A stretch of 64,000 nucleotides of DNA, from contig OZ247499.1 in NCBI GenBank assembly GCA_965233625.1, forward strand, positions 1,364,001 through 1,428,000, given 5' to 3'. This DNA is from G965233625 sp965233625. GTDB lineage: Bacteria; Planctomycetota; Planctomycetia; Pirellulales; Pirellulaceae. Under the pieces are notes generated by a model. The model saw nothing but the letters and a program-made list of their open reading frames with translations, ran no database searches and was not told the origin of the DNA. The position numbers and the translations under genes are program-made. Below, piece by piece: positions 1-9,250 of this stretch; positions within the stretch are counted from its first letter, which is position 1, and each line of letters starts with the position of its first letter.

Positions 1-679
1 CCAGCATCTGTTCACGTACGAATGTGTCGAGCTGGTTAACGTCCTTCACCCATGCTGCCTGGTTGAACATGTCCATCGCTTTCGGACGGCAATCGACTTT
101 ACGGCGTAGCCACTCGAAGTACTGTGTGTAAGACCCGGTCGCTTTGAAATCGCGGTGCTTGAGCGTGCCAAGAACGCTGGAACTCTCCGTAATGTTGCCC
201 AGGTCTTCTGCGATTCCGCGCTCTTGCTGTTCATCTAATGCGTAGAACTTCTTCGGCTTGTTATGTGAATCGAGATAAAGCACCTGACAGATGGTGAACA
301 CCTTGCCGGTCGATGCGTTTTCGAAGCAAGCCAGCAAGGCGGAGTAGTGCTTGCTGCCGGGTCGAAGATAACGCAGTTGCGGCGTCCCGGATGCACCGAT
401 CGTCTTGTCGTAGGCGCCTTGGATATAGGTGCGTTCGTCGCGTTCAGATTTCGATGCGCCTGATGCAAAGTTGTATTTACGGGTGACGGGCCGCACCAGC
501 AACGTAAGCAGTGCATCGACAATCGTCGATTTTCCGGTGCCGTTTTCGCCGACCAGCAGCGTCCATTCGCCGCGAGGGTGGAAGCCATGCACTGCGCCGT
601 CGAACGTACCCCAGTTGTACAATTCGAGTTTGCTAAGGCGGTAACCTGCGATCTGTTCGAGTCCGGACAGCATGTTCAT
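1..679 (-). CDS. jetC: Wadjet SMC-like ATPase JetC, N-terminal part
   Basis: This is the ATPase subunit of a Wadjet (JetABCD) anti-plasmid complex, a relative of MukB/MksF condensins that extrudes and helps cleave circular DNA. About 226 residues are visible before the window edge cuts the 3' end. The start (ATG at 679) overlaps the jetB stop as ATGA. The protein opens with an SMC-type head: a strand of the form LSKLELYNWGTFDG, then Walker A GENGTGKST at about residues 44-52, followed by IVDALLTLLV. The coiled coil, Walker B and the jetD nuclease gene would lie to the left of position 1. The jetA-jetB-jetC order and the Walker A motif make the family call secure. Confidence 0.93.
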   Translation of the reverse strand, partial: MNMLSGLEQIAGYRLSKLELYNWGTFDGAVHGFHPRGEWTLLVGENGTGKSTIVDALLTLLVRPVTRKYNFASGASKSERDERTYIQGAYDKTIGASGTPQLRYLRPGSKHYSALLACFENASTGKVFTICQVLYLDSHNKPKKFYALDEQQERGIAEDLGNITESSSVLGTLKHRDFKATGSYTQYFEWLRRKVDCRPKAMDMFNQAAWVKDVNQLDTFVREQML

Positions 680-1317
680 CCGGTCGCCTTTCTTCGTGCC
701 AGTTCTTCCTGCAATTCGGTGCGTATTGCCTTCAACGTTTCTAAAGGCAGCCGCGCTTTGACAATTCGCCGGATCTCCCACGACGGTGGCGTTTTCTCGA
801 ACCGGCGAACAAACTTGAGTTGTTCCATCCGGGCGAGTTGCTTCGATAAACCGTCGTTCAGCCGCACTTCGTCGATGCTATCCGGGAAGAACGTCCGCCA
901 TATCGCCAGCAGCGCAGCCTGTTCAATAACGCACCGTTCGCTCTGCAGATCCTCCTCTTCACTGCGCCGCAATTCATCGCGCAACACAACGCTGAGCAAC
1001 GTCGCTTCAAAGCCAAGAGCCACTTTGCGGAACAGTTTAGGCATCGACTCATAGTCAGCAGGCAACTCTTCAGTTTCAGGCTGGTGAAGCCAGGCTAAGC
1101 CGTCGTTTTCGTTGACGATTAGCACCAGGCCCAATCTGGCGAAATGATCCGTCAACGGTGAAAGGTTCGAGAGAATTTCGTTCCAGGTGTTGCCCGGGTC
1201 GTCGTGATAGATAACGCCCGTCAGCAGCTTCACGGCAGCAGAACTCCACGGCTCGCGCGGCGGAAACTCGAATGCATTATGGTCGCCGGCTGCTGCTTGC
1301 CCATCGGGTTCGCTCAT
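676..1317 (-). CDS. jetB: Wadjet subunit JetB (DUF4194, MukE/kite-like)
   Basis: A 213-aa protein of the DUF4194 family, the winged-helix kite subunit that binds the JetC head or neck in Wadjet complexes. It starts at ATG 1317, overlapping the jetA stop by 4 nt (ATGA), and ends overlapping jetC by 4 nt, so the three genes are translationally coupled. The family-typical order is seen: an N-terminal acidic segment, LITGVIYHDD-like helices, and a C-terminal winged-helix region rich in Arg ending EELARRKATG. It has no catalytic motif, as expected of a structural subunit. The identification rests on position between a DUF3375-type gene and an SMC-type ATPase together with length. Confidence 0.88.
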   Translation of the reverse strand: MSEPDGQAAAGDHNAFEFPPREPWSSAAVKLLTGVIYHDDPGNTWNEILSNLSPLTDHFARLGLVLIVNENDGLAWLHQPETEELPADYESMPKLFRKVALGFEATLLSVVLRDELRRSEEEDLQSERCVIEQAALLAIWRTFFPDSIDEVRLNDGLSKQLARMEQLKFVRRFEKTPPSWEIRRIVKARLPLETLKAIRTELQEELARRKATG

Positions 1318-2825
1318 TTTGGATTCCCCGGCGTCGCGCCGTTGTGTATGTCGGTGTTGCGTGAGAAGCTTGCGGCATGTTCGCTGAGGAACGTTACTAC
1401 TGGTATCCGCACTTTTACTAGCGTGTTCGTTTCGGTATCGCGAACTACAACCGTTGTGTGCAGATCGCGGTCGATCGAATGGCCGTCTTCGTACGCAATC
1501 TGAAAGTAGCCCGCCAGTTCAAGAACGCCCGAGGCAGGCGGAAAAAGATCGACCAGCATCTCCATCGTAACCTGGTCATGCGATACCAGTACACTGAGTA
1601 CATTGTTGCGCAACTGCTCGAAATCGAGCAACTGCAAACTTTCCAAAATCCCGCGCTGCCCTGCAGTCCTTTCCAGATCGATAACATGTTCACCGGGGCG
1701 GATATCGAACGATTGGGGCGCCGTCCAGAATGTCCGGCTTAAAGCTGACGCAACGCCGGTTGTGGCTTGGACCTTCACGCCCGTGAATTGTGCGCCCGGT
1801 AATTCATCTCTCAGCGAGCAACCTAGCTGCTTGATGTCGCGCAACAGTTCCGCCGTCATCCTACGGTCTTCAGCCGTATTCAGGTCGAGCAGTTTGCGGA
1901 GCGATGTAGAAAGCCGCCCGTTTGTCTTCAACACCTTGTCCGCTTCCTGCAGCAACGATTTCACCATAGTCCGCAGCCGCTGGATCGCTTCGCGCTGATC
2001 TTGAATTGCTTCGAGCTTTACCACTTCGCTTATCGTTTCCCGTAACGAACGCTGTCCGTCTGGCGAAAACAGAAACGCAATGAACGCATAAAAGCTAACG
2101 CCTTCGTCCTCTGTTTTCAGCAGATCCTCGGAATCCATAGCGTTGCCAAGAATCTGGCCGCGCGATTCGACCGCAGCTTGCTGATCTTGTTGAACGCGCA
2201 AGGCGATATCGTAGAAACGCTCTTCAACAGCGCGGAAATCGCTTTGCAGGGTCTTTAATAAACCAACTGCCATCTGAAACCGTTCGCGGATCTGCGAAGG
2301 CTTGTACACATCGACAGGTTGCCCCTGACGGATTGCGTCGATCTCCTGCTGAATCGCGGCTTTCTGCTCTTCCAGATGCGCGAGCCGTTGTTGTGGATCG
2401 CTCGATGAACCATGCACCAGATCCGAGAGCGTATCGATAACCAGCCGCAACCGGCTTTCCGTGCCGACCAATTCTGTCCGCCGCGAGATCAACTGCTCGA
2501 CGAACTGTAACGCGTCTTCAGCATGCCGGGTAAGCTGGTACTGACGTTCGCTTGCATCTTCCAGATGGCGGTTAAGCCAACCCGCATCGGACCAGGCAAT
2601 CAGGTACGCATCTACCCGCCCGGTTAGCGCCGCTGGAACAGACTCCTGCACGTGTTCCTGATAGATAAGCAACTGCTGCCGCATTTCCTCATGCCCCAGC
2701 GCCAGCACGGAATTCTTTTTGAAAGTAAGATGCAGAAAATCGAGTACGAACGGCGCATTGTCCGACTGCAGCAATCGCAACGCAGGAGAAGATTCAAAGA
2801 AGGTGCGGATTAGTTCCAGTTGCAT
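1314..2825 (-). CDS. jetA: Wadjet subunit JetA (DUF3375, MukF-like kleisin)
   Basis: A 503-aa protein of the DUF3375 family, the kleisin-like subunit of Wadjet. The N-terminus (MQLELIRTFFESSPALRLLQ, then a segment like DNAPFVLDFLH) is the typical start of this family. Long helical stretches follow (about residues 90-300), and a C-terminal winged-helix-like part ends near 500. I chose ATG 2825; the frame is open to a TTG at 2840, but the family motif begins at the ATG. It is the first gene of the operon jetA-jetB-jetC(-jetD). The promoter must lie in the 320-nt gap to its right, which also holds one copy of a dispersed repeat. Confidence 0.9.
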   Translation of the reverse strand: MQLELIRTFFESSPALRLLQSDNAPFVLDFLHLTFKKNSVLALGHEEMRQQLLIYQEHVQESVPAALTGRVDAYLIAWSDAGWLNRHLEDASERQYQLTRHAEDALQFVEQLISRRTELVGTESRLRLVIDTLSDLVHGSSSDPQQRLAHLEEQKAAIQQEIDAIRQGQPVDVYKPSQIRERFQMAVGLLKTLQSDFRAVEERFYDIALRVQQDQQAAVESRGQILGNAMDSEDLLKTEDEGVSFYAFIAFLFSPDGQRSLRETISEVVKLEAIQDQREAIQRLRTMVKSLLQEADKVLKTNGRLSTSLRKLLDLNTAEDRRMTAELLRDIKQLGCSLRDELPGAQFTGVKVQATTGVASALSRTFWTAPQSFDIRPGEHVIDLERTAGQRGILESLQLLDFEQLRNNVLSVLVSHDQVTMEMLVDLFPPASGVLELAGYFQIAYEDGHSIDRDLHTTVVVRDTETNTLVKVRIPVVTFLSEHAASFSRNTDIHNGATPGNPK

Positions 2826-3161
2826 GCTGTGCGTCCACAAAATAGATCGCCTACGCGAGCTTCAGTATCTACCACGCAAGTTTAGTCAAAACTGCTTACT
2901 GAGTGTCAGACTGCGCGTCGCAATGCAGCAACTTGTCCGGCTGCCAGTAACAGTCGTGCTATTCAGGCAAGTTAGACCGTTTCGTTGCAGATTCCTGTCA
3001 CCCGGCTAACTTCCCATCTGCTAAATTCCGCCCTCAAACGCGTCACAATACTTGAAGGGAATCTTATCCTTCGCGGTTGCATTTCACTTCATGTTTTCGC
3101 GAGCTCCGGTCAGCCGCTCGCAAAACACTCAACCCCAATTTATACGCCGGATATCGTGCGA
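2826..3161. other. Intergenic region upstream of jetA
   Basis: About 335 nt between the start of jetA and the end of the phosphorylase-domain gene, both on the minus strand. The region should hold the jetA promoter, but I see no convincing -35/-10 pair. It contains one copy of a dispersed repeat (3021-3070), with a TGTCAC motif about 25 nt before it that also precedes two of the copies near 57.6-57.8 kb. No supported gene is seen on the plus strand. Confidence 0.5.
3021..3070 (+). repeat. Dispersed CTAAATT element, copy 1
   Basis: One of seven related non-coding elements of about 48 nt. The visible consensus has CTAAATT at the left end, a CGnCnnAAACG block, then CAnnATACTTG and a GGGnA block. 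This copy has CTAAATTCCG, AAACGCG, then CAATACTTGAAGGGAAT. It stands alone here, while the other six form two triplets near 9.7-11.5 kb and 57.5-57.8 kb. Confidence 0.6.
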
Positions 3162-5399
3162 TCACATCGCTTCGATTATTGCCCGGACGTATGCCGCGGC
3201 GACGATTGCTGCATATTGTTTCCAGTCGTCGGTTTGATTTTGCTTGGTTCGTATATCGCAATAATCACAAATGCCTCGAACTACCAGATATCCGGCCCCG
3301 TTTTCCCAAGTAGCATCAGCAACTCCTGATGCTTCCATTTCAACAGCCCGGACTTTGTGATTGTCGCGCAGAGCATCCCGCTTTTCGAAGTCACCTTGAA
3401 CACAGTTAGCAGATGCGATTGCTCCTGAGAAAATTCTGGGCCTGGCGCCAAAATAATCAGGATGCTTAATTCGGTTCCCATTCGCATTAAGGACATAGTC
3501 GGTTGCTGGGTCAGGTTCAGCAATGCCGAGACGTTTCATAGCCTGCGTTATGTAGTCATCCCACGGACGTTGGCCAAGTGCTCTATTCTGCTCCACAACC
3601 TGCACGGCCTGCATCAGCAAAGCGCTGGGCGGCCGCGGCGCTGCTCGGATTTCGAACGAGTCCTTCTTGTCTTTACCAAAATCGTATTGCACAACACCGT
3701 TGCGATTAGAAACAACAATGTCACCTAACCGAACGTGCTCATCAGGGACTTGCGGGTTTGGCGCGCCGCCTGCGATCCCGCACATAATGATCCCCGCAGT
3801 TTCAGGGAATTCGTGGAGCAGTTTCGCTGCTCTAAGGGCTCCAAAGTTGTTTCCCATGTCGCTTGTCTGCGCAAGTACAACCTTGACTACGCCTTCACGG
3901 GATGAAGGAATGTTACCTAGTAGGTACTCGCGCCCGCCGCCTGTCCCAGCAGCCTGATACGAAGCTTCTCCCTGCAACATCAAACGTACCGCCGTGTATT
4001 CCTCGACGAGCGCTACAATAATACCAATGGTTGGTGGTGTCATATTTCTTCGGATGCTCGATTGCGTTACGGGTTTTAACAGACCAGAAATATCCAGCGT
4101 GCTTTCAGTGCCTTGAACTTTAACTTGCAACTGGTCAATAAGTTCATCATTCGTATATCCCATCGATTTCGCCAGCGCATTTAGACTTTCAATCGATTGT
4201 TCAGATGGGTTGTATCCCTGCTGCTCCTCCGCCGAATTCGCTATGCGAAGAAACTGCTGCAAGACGGATGCAATCTCGTCCTCGCCGTGTTTTTCAGTGT
4301 GTTTCGCAATAACTTTCGCAATGCGCCGGCGGCCAACGCTTCTCGCGAGCAATGGCCCCAGTCGCGGCTGGAGCACTTTTTCTGCGCTATTGGAAAGCGA
4401 TTGCAGAAGGCGGTCGTTGCCCGCATTTGCCAGAGGTAGAACCTGCAGTTTGCGGTGGCATTCGGCCAGAATTCCTAGTGCAGCATCAAAATTGGTCCAA
4501 TCTGCGGAAGCTGCTATTTCTGTTGCTGTAGCTTCAATTTCGGTAGCCATAGCAGCGCAATATGTTGAAATCTGCTGGGCAGCTGGGCTGCATTCCGTCC
4601 GAAGAAATTGCGAACCAACAGCTCGCAATTCCGTCGCAACTTCTGCGATGGACTCAGCTACTGCGGAACGGCTGCGATGTATGACGTCGAAAAGCAGAAG
4701 TGCATCTGTCATCAGCCGCAATATTTTAGAATCAGGCCTTAATTCTTCCAAGTCTTCAGATTCTTGCAGCATGGTTCTGGCAGCGTTCAGCAACTTCATC
4801 AATTCGCCGCTACTATGAGCAAGCATAGCGTCGGTAATGAGGAGTCGTCCGAGCTGAGATTTAGCTTCGGCGCGGACGGCATTGTCAACATGTGTCGAGA
4901 GCTTCGATAAATGTTGCCTGAGAGGCGCCGCGTGCTCCTTGTCGCACAGCAGCCGGGAGACTTTCGCACTGACGATTAGCAACCCGCGCGGCGCAGATGA
5001 CCGAACTCGAGTAGCACACGTTATGGCGCCCGTTCGAGCAGTGTCGCTCCGAAGCCCATAAAGTCCCAGAACTTGGAGCATCGCGGGGCCGAGAAAGTGA
5101 TCGTCCTTGTGCGTTTCAAAAAGCTGTTCTAGCTGCGTGATAGCGTCCAGGTCGTCATCACTTGCGACGAACGCCAAGCAAATTGCCGAAGTTCGAATGC
5201 TGAGCGCCGACTGAGCCGAAGCGACAGCAGTGCGAACAACACCAGTCGCAGCCGGTTGCGGCTCCGTCGACATAAGGAGATCGCACAACTCGTCCACGAC
5301 GTCATCCACGTCTTCCTGGCTCGAATTGTTTAGCTTTTGTTCCCACTCATGCCAAGGTTTCATGGCCGTCCCGGTCTCAAAAGGCGTACAGTTTTCCAT
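3162..5399 (-). CDS. Nucleoside-phosphorylase-domain protein, probable defence effector
   Basis: The last roughly 290 residues form a PNP/UDP-phosphorylase-type domain of the MTA/SAH nucleosidase superfamily: TIGIIVALVEEY, then MCGIAGGAP, the substrate motif VEMEASGVA, and a C-terminal GICDYCD with a Trp-containing helix. The first roughly 450 residues are helical and match nothing I recognise. Phosphorylase domains of this type act as nucleotide-destroying effectors in several anti-phage systems (for example the ATP nucleosidase of Detocs), so an effector role is likely but inferred. The start is uncertain: the frame is open to 5507, but the upstream gene ends at 5377. ATG 5399 has GGAAGG five nt before it; ATG 5363 is another choice. 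It is the last gene of a three-gene unit. Confidence 0.78.
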   Translation of the reverse strand: MENCTPFETGTAMKPWHEWEQKLNNSSQEDVDDVVDELCDLLMSTEPQPAATGVVRTAVASAQSALSIRTSAICLAFVASDDDLDAITQLEQLFETHKDDHFLGPAMLQVLGLYGLRSDTARTGAITCATRVRSSAPRGLLIVSAKVSRLLCDKEHAAPLRQHLSKLSTHVDNAVRAEAKSQLGRLLITDAMLAHSSGELMKLLNAARTMLQESEDLEELRPDSKILRLMTDALLLFDVIHRSRSAVAESIAEVATELRAVGSQFLRTECSPAAQQISTYCAAMATEIEATATEIAASADWTNFDAALGILAECHRKLQVLPLANAGNDRLLQSLSNSAEKVLQPRLGPLLARSVGRRRIAKVIAKHTEKHGEDEIASVLQQFLRIANSAEEQQGYNPSEQSIESLNALAKSMGYTNDELIDQLQVKVQGTESTLDISGLLKPVTQSSIRRNMTPPTIGIIVALVEEYTAVRLMLQGEASYQAAGTGGGREYLLGNIPSSREGVVKVVLAQTSDMGNNFGALRAAKLLHEFPETAGIIMCGIAGGAPNPQVPDEHVRLGDIVVSNRNGVVQYDFGKDKKDSFEIRAAPRPPSALLMQAVQVVEQNRALGQRPWDDYITQAMKRLGIAEPDPATDYVLNANGNRIKHPDYFGARPRIFSGAIASANCVQGDFEKRDALRDNHKVRAVEMEASGVADATWENGAGYLVVRGICDYCDIRTKQNQTDDWKQYAAIVAAAYVRAIIEAM

Positions 5400-7440
5400 C
5401 ATCGCCTTCCACACGATGTCCATAAACCTTCGCCGGATCTGTGGCGTTTCGGAATTCGCTACAAGAAGTGAAAGCGATGATTTGCACTGAATCTGAGTAA
5501 CTTTCATCTATGGTGTTCAGCGAGGCGGCAAGCGCGCGTAAATCCTTTGAGACCATTTCTGTAGCGCCAAGCTGATCGAGCATGAGGAGCCCAGGGTGCC
5601 TGCCGTATTCAGTTTCGCTTCCAAGCCTGATTAAAGCCAAGAGCACGGCGAGTTTCACACGGTATCGCTCGCCCGGATTCTTAATACCTGAGAACGGGAT
5701 TTGCTGGCCATTCTTAGTTAGCTTCACTGCACCCATCGGTGAGCAGTTTAAACCAGATATTTGATTGGCTTGTAGAGCGGTCACAATTTCCATCACCAGC
5801 TCTGCTAAACGCTGATGGATCTCTCTGTTCAGACATGTGGCGTGTTCTTGCAAGTGTTTCTTCACTTTGTCAATCAGGTAGACTTGCCTCCTATCCATCG
5901 TAAGACTTTGACCTTCATCCTCATTTTCAAGCGTTGCCAGTTGCTGTTCTATTCGCCCAATGGTTTGATGTAATGTTCCCAGGTTTTCCTTTTCCAGAGC
6001 CGTTGGCAACTCAACGGCTATGCGACTTTTGATAGTTTCCTTCAATCTTTCCCGTTCCTTGATACAGTTCTCAATCTGCGAATTATTCGCCCGGATATGC
6101 GCATTAACAGCCTGCATTTCCGCCTTCATTTGTTTGGCCCGCTTCTCACAGTTTTCTGCACTAGCCTGAATAGCTTCTAAGTCCGATTCATTGCCGGCGC
6201 CAACGGGATGGTCACAAAGCCGGCAGCTATTGCCATCCTCTTCCCTCTTAACTTCTTCTGGTGCAACCCGATGATCGCAATTCGGGCAGAAAGTCACATT
6301 CAGACCCGTTAGTGCTCTGCCAATCATAATTTGCTCGCGCAGTCTTCGCGCTCTCGCATTCCAAGTTTGCATTTTTGTTTTCAGGTTATCTCGTTGCGCT
6401 TTATAGTCGTCCACCGCCGAGCTCGCCGCCACAATTTGAGCATTCACTTCGGTTAGCCGTTCAATGGGGTGTGGGTCTGTGAGCGCCGCAAGACGCGTGG
6501 ATTGTGTTTCCTCGATTTGCTTGATCTCAGCCAGTGCGTCTGCCAGCTGTTGGTGCAACTCACGTTTGGCGTTTGCTGAATCCGTAGGCTCTTCATCGTA
6601 GGCTTGGATGCGTTTTTTAATCGAAGACGCCGCCATGCTCAGTTGATTGAGAGGCTCATTCCAGGTTAGGCCGAGAAACGCTGAGAAGAGCAAGCCGTCC
6701 TGATTTGCGTGCTTTGACAATAAGTAAGAGTGATTGTCATCTGGAACGCGCAGTGCCTGAAAATACGTGCGCCAGCTAGCGGTCACATCTGTGTTACCTC
6801 CACGGTATCCGGTAGTGGCCTGGTTCCATCCCAGCGTCGGCAGCGCAAACTTAGAAAAGAAGAAGTCTTGCAGCGCCGTTTGAATATCCGCGTTTCCTTG
6901 ATAGTCGAATATTACGCTTGCACTCTGCGGCAGTTCATCGATTCGGCATTGATGTCGACCAGTTGCAAGTTTCCCACGTAAGCCGTCATCGTGGCGCGAA
7001 AGAAGAACAGTGTAGTCAGAATCTCCAAGCGTAAACTCTAGCCAAATTTCATGAAGCCATTGTCTCACGACAGCGTCGTAGTCATCGTCGTTGCCAGTAA
7101 GCGCGAACTTGATAGTTTTGAAAACCGTGGATTTTCCAACAAGGTTGTGTTCAATAAGAAGAAAGTTGACGCCACTTTCGAAGGTTTGGTCGTAATCGAT
7201 TTGAGATGTTGCACCGTCAAGTGTCTTCACGCCCTGGAAACGCAATCTGCGCACCACCAAGCGGGGAACTTTTCCCGGCAGGGTTTTATGCAGGTTTAGA
7301 TCACCGACAATCGTCTCGACTTCGGCCCTCGTTATATCGTACTTCTTGCAGCTTTCATGAACCGCTTTGCTGATCGTTTCCACCAGATGTGAAGGCTGGT
7401 TCAAGATGGCGTCAGGCTCGCTCTTACCGCGTTTATTCAC
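5377..7440 (-). CDS. Rad50/SbcC-like ATPase with CxxC zinc hook
   Basis: A 687-aa ABC-type ATPase of a conflict-system kind. An N-terminal strand pair leads to a P-loop-like EHNLVGKST (about residues 97-105), in which the usual first Gly of Walker A is replaced. The middle is a coiled coil interrupted by two CxxC motifs (CPNC and CRLC, about 25 residues apart), like a Rad50 zinc hook. The C-terminus has a Walker B-like GLLMLDQLGATEM, with Gln where Glu usually follows Asp. The start is a GTG at 7440: it has GGAGGTC six nt before it and overlaps the upstream stop by 8 nt. A longer ORF from 7494 lacks such a site. It is coupled to both neighbours, so the three genes probably make one complex. 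Confidence 0.8.
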   Translation of the reverse strand: MNKRGKSEPDAILNQPSHLVETISKAVHESCKKYDITRAEVETIVGDLNLHKTLPGKVPRLVVRRLRFQGVKTLDGATSQIDYDQTFESGVNFLLIEHNLVGKSTVFKTIKFALTGNDDDYDAVVRQWLHEIWLEFTLGDSDYTVLLSRHDDGLRGKLATGRHQCRIDELPQSASVIFDYQGNADIQTALQDFFFSKFALPTLGWNQATTGYRGGNTDVTASWRTYFQALRVPDDNHSYLLSKHANQDGLLFSAFLGLTWNEPLNQLSMAASSIKKRIQAYDEEPTDSANAKRELHQQLADALAEIKQIEETQSTRLAALTDPHPIERLTEVNAQIVAASSAVDDYKAQRDNLKTKMQTWNARARRLREQIMIGRALTGLNVTFCPNCDHRVAPEEVKREEDGNSCRLCDHPVGAGNESDLEAIQASAENCEKRAKQMKAEMQAVNAHIRANNSQIENCIKERERLKETIKSRIAVELPTALEKENLGTLHQTIGRIEQQLATLENEDEGQSLTMDRRQVYLIDKVKKHLQEHATCLNREIHQRLAELVMEIVTALQANQISGLNCSPMGAVKLTKNGQQIPFSGIKNPGERYRVKLAVLLALIRLGSETEYGRHPGLLMLDQLGATEMVSKDLRALAASLNTIDESYSDSVQIIAFTSCSEFRNATDPAKVYGHRVEGDDGKLYAF

Positions 7441-8152
7441 TCTTGACCTCCAGCACCTCGCCAAAGACAGACTTGTAGTGGGAAAAGATTTCATCTTCCG
7501 ACAGATCGGGTATTAGTTCGTTCAAGTTTGCTTGTCTGTATCGTTCGTGACTGTACTGCCGGTTCTTGATCTCTGACGCAGGAAGGTGCCCCATGTACTG
7601 GTGAATTTCGTTTATCCGCTTTGCATACCACTTCGCGTCCTGTACCCCGGCCACCAGCGAGGTCGCCACGTCCTGCCCAGTCTTCGTGAGAAAGTAATGC
7701 TTCCACGGCGCCGCTTTGCCTCGCGTCTCGAACCCAGTAAAGACTAGCCCCCTCGCCCACCACCAGTTCTCAACATCGTCGCGACGCTCATACGCTCCCC
7801 GCCAGAACTTCCGGAATGGTATTGTCTGAAACTCTGGCTCCTGATCCTGGATAATCTGCTGAATCAAGGCCATTACCTGCGATCTATCGGAGGCATGAGG
7901 ATCGTTGGTTTTGTAGAGTTCAATCAACTCGAACACGAAGTAGCCAGGATACCGAATAAGAAAATCCAGCTTTTGCAGGTAGTATTCCGAGGCGAAATGC
8001 GCGGCAAATGGGGAGTTCGGCACACATTGCTTTGGAAAAGTCTTTCTATCTTTGGGGATGGAAAAGCGGTCGAGTATCAACAGCAGTCGCGCAGCATCAA
8101 CTTCGACGAATCCGTCTGGCTGGATTCCGTGGATAAACTTTGAATCAATCAT
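7433..8152 (-). CDS. Unknown protein, first gene of the ATPase/phosphorylase unit
   Basis: A 239-aa protein I do not recognise. It has no signal peptide or membrane segment. It is rich in aromatic residues (a WWWARGLVFTGF stretch near residue 130) and its helical N-terminal half (RLLLILDRF, YYLQKLDFLIRYPGY) could be a winged-helix or TPR-like fold. It starts at ATG 8152 and its stop overlaps the GTG start of the ATPase gene. In three-component ABC conflict systems (ABC-3C) a small adaptor gene commonly sits beside the ATPase, so an adaptor or sensor role is a reasonable guess from position only. Confidence 0.65.
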   Translation of the reverse strand: MIDSKFIHGIQPDGFVEVDAARLLLILDRFSIPKDRKTFPKQCVPNSPFAAHFASEYYLQKLDFLIRYPGYFVFELIELYKTNDPHASDRSQVMALIQQIIQDQEPEFQTIPFRKFWRGAYERRDDVENWWWARGLVFTGFETRGKAAPWKHYFLTKTGQDVATSLVAGVQDAKWYAKRINEIHQYMGHLPASEIKNRQYSHERYRQANLNELIPDLSEDEIFSHYKSVFGEVLEVKSE

Positions 8153-8497
8153 TCATGCCCTGGCAGGAGAGTAACTTTCACTATGATATCTGAATAGCAG
8201 ACGAAATAAAAATCGATGAACTTTCCTGGTGCTTTCCAAATGCAACCGGGGAAAGGTCGGGAAGCCTGCTGGAAGCGAGCGAAGACCTGCTGGCGGTGCA
8301 CCGTCTGGAGGCGCGAGCCACACTTCTCAGTTCGCTACTGAGCACGAATGCGATCGATCACTTGTTCCTGAACACGCGATGCAAACTTGGCAGAGTAACA
8401 CGTTTCCGCACTGAAACGCACCAGGGCCCGCTGAGCCGCAGAGGTGTAGTGGCGGGCCAGCAGTTCAACAACATGCTCTCACGCAATTTCAGCGATT
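8153..8497. other. Gene-poor stretch
   Basis: About 345 nt upstream of the three-gene unit. It must hold that unit's promoter. On the minus strand 8340-8480 there is a short open stretch (AARHYTSAAQ-like) ending in stops, which may be more of the adjacent integrase relic. Nothing else can be supported. Confidence 0.4.
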
Positions 8498-9075
8498 TCA
8501 AGCTGTTGCGAAGGCTTGCGGCAGCGTTTCCAGTGGGATGGATGATGGTCGCGCTGGCTCCTGCTGGCTGGCGGTTGACCCCGCTTCCAGCTTATCCAGT
8601 AGACTGGCCGTGGTGCCGATCAGTTGTGTGGCGACGTGCAGCGGCGTTTTCCGCTTGCCCTGCACGATACGGATGACGATCCGCTTGCTGTCGCGCTTGG
8701 CGACTTTCAGCTACGCGAGGCGGGCGGAGTAGGCGGTCATCAGAGTCATGCGGTTCTTGAACGACACGATCGCGGCGAACAGTCGCCACACTTCGTCCAC
8801 ACTAAGCACCACAAGCGGCCGCCGTTCGGGCCGCGGAGCGAGAATATCCTCCACTAGGTCGCCTCGCTTGAGCACCCAGCGTAAGAGGTACCGCAGCGCC
8901 GCCAGTGCTTGCCCGTAGCTGCCCGCGTTTCGCAACAAGGTGCGCCAGATATAATCGAACCTCTTCCTGGTTGAGACGGTTCCGACTGCGGCGGTAGTGT
9001 CGCGACAGGCAGGGGCGAATAGTTGCGCAGTTGCAATTCGTAACTCAGACATTTTCGTAGCGAGCTCGTAACCAT
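8498..9075 (-). pseudogene. Tyrosine recombinase relic (IS91-associated integrase type)
   Basis: Reading frames on the minus strand carry pieces of a phage-integrase-type recombinase: an N-terminal YELQLRNYSP stretch (SAM-like domain) in one frame, then LAALRYLLRWVLKRGDLVED and LSVDEVWRLFAA in a second frame. An in-frame TAG at 8711-8713 follows a TAYSARLA stretch and interrupts the start of the catalytic domain, after which LKVAKRDSKR continues in the same frame to 8498. The Arg-His-x-x-Arg-Tyr catalytic core is missing. With at least one frameshift, one nonsense codon and a lost C-terminus, it cannot be active. It resembles the integrase-like genes that travel with IS91-type elements. Confidence 0.7.
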
Positions 9076-9250
9076 CACTCCACAGCGGAGGAACAGTGCG
9101 AAGACGCCATTCACCTCAGCTGCCAAAACATGCCATACAAACAGCCTGAGCGCAAATCGACGGAACCACCACGATTGTCCTCAGCCGGACCCAACCGAAT
9201 AAGCACAGTAAGCAGACGCCAAACCCAAAGAAGGCAAACGGACTCAGTGA

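Noticed and set aside
3052..3329. Plus-strand ORFs at 3052-3329
   Set aside because: They are the reverse strand of the phosphorylase gene end and the repeat, with no ribosome site or domain.
5400..5507. Start of the phosphorylase-domain gene at 5507
   Set aside because: It would overlap the ATPase gene by 131 nt, and no ribosome site precedes it; ATG 5399 or 5363 is more plausible.
7441..7494. ATG 7494 as start of the Rad50-like ATPase
   Set aside because: GTG 7440 has a near-perfect GGAGG at good spacing and only an 8-nt overlap with the upstream gene.
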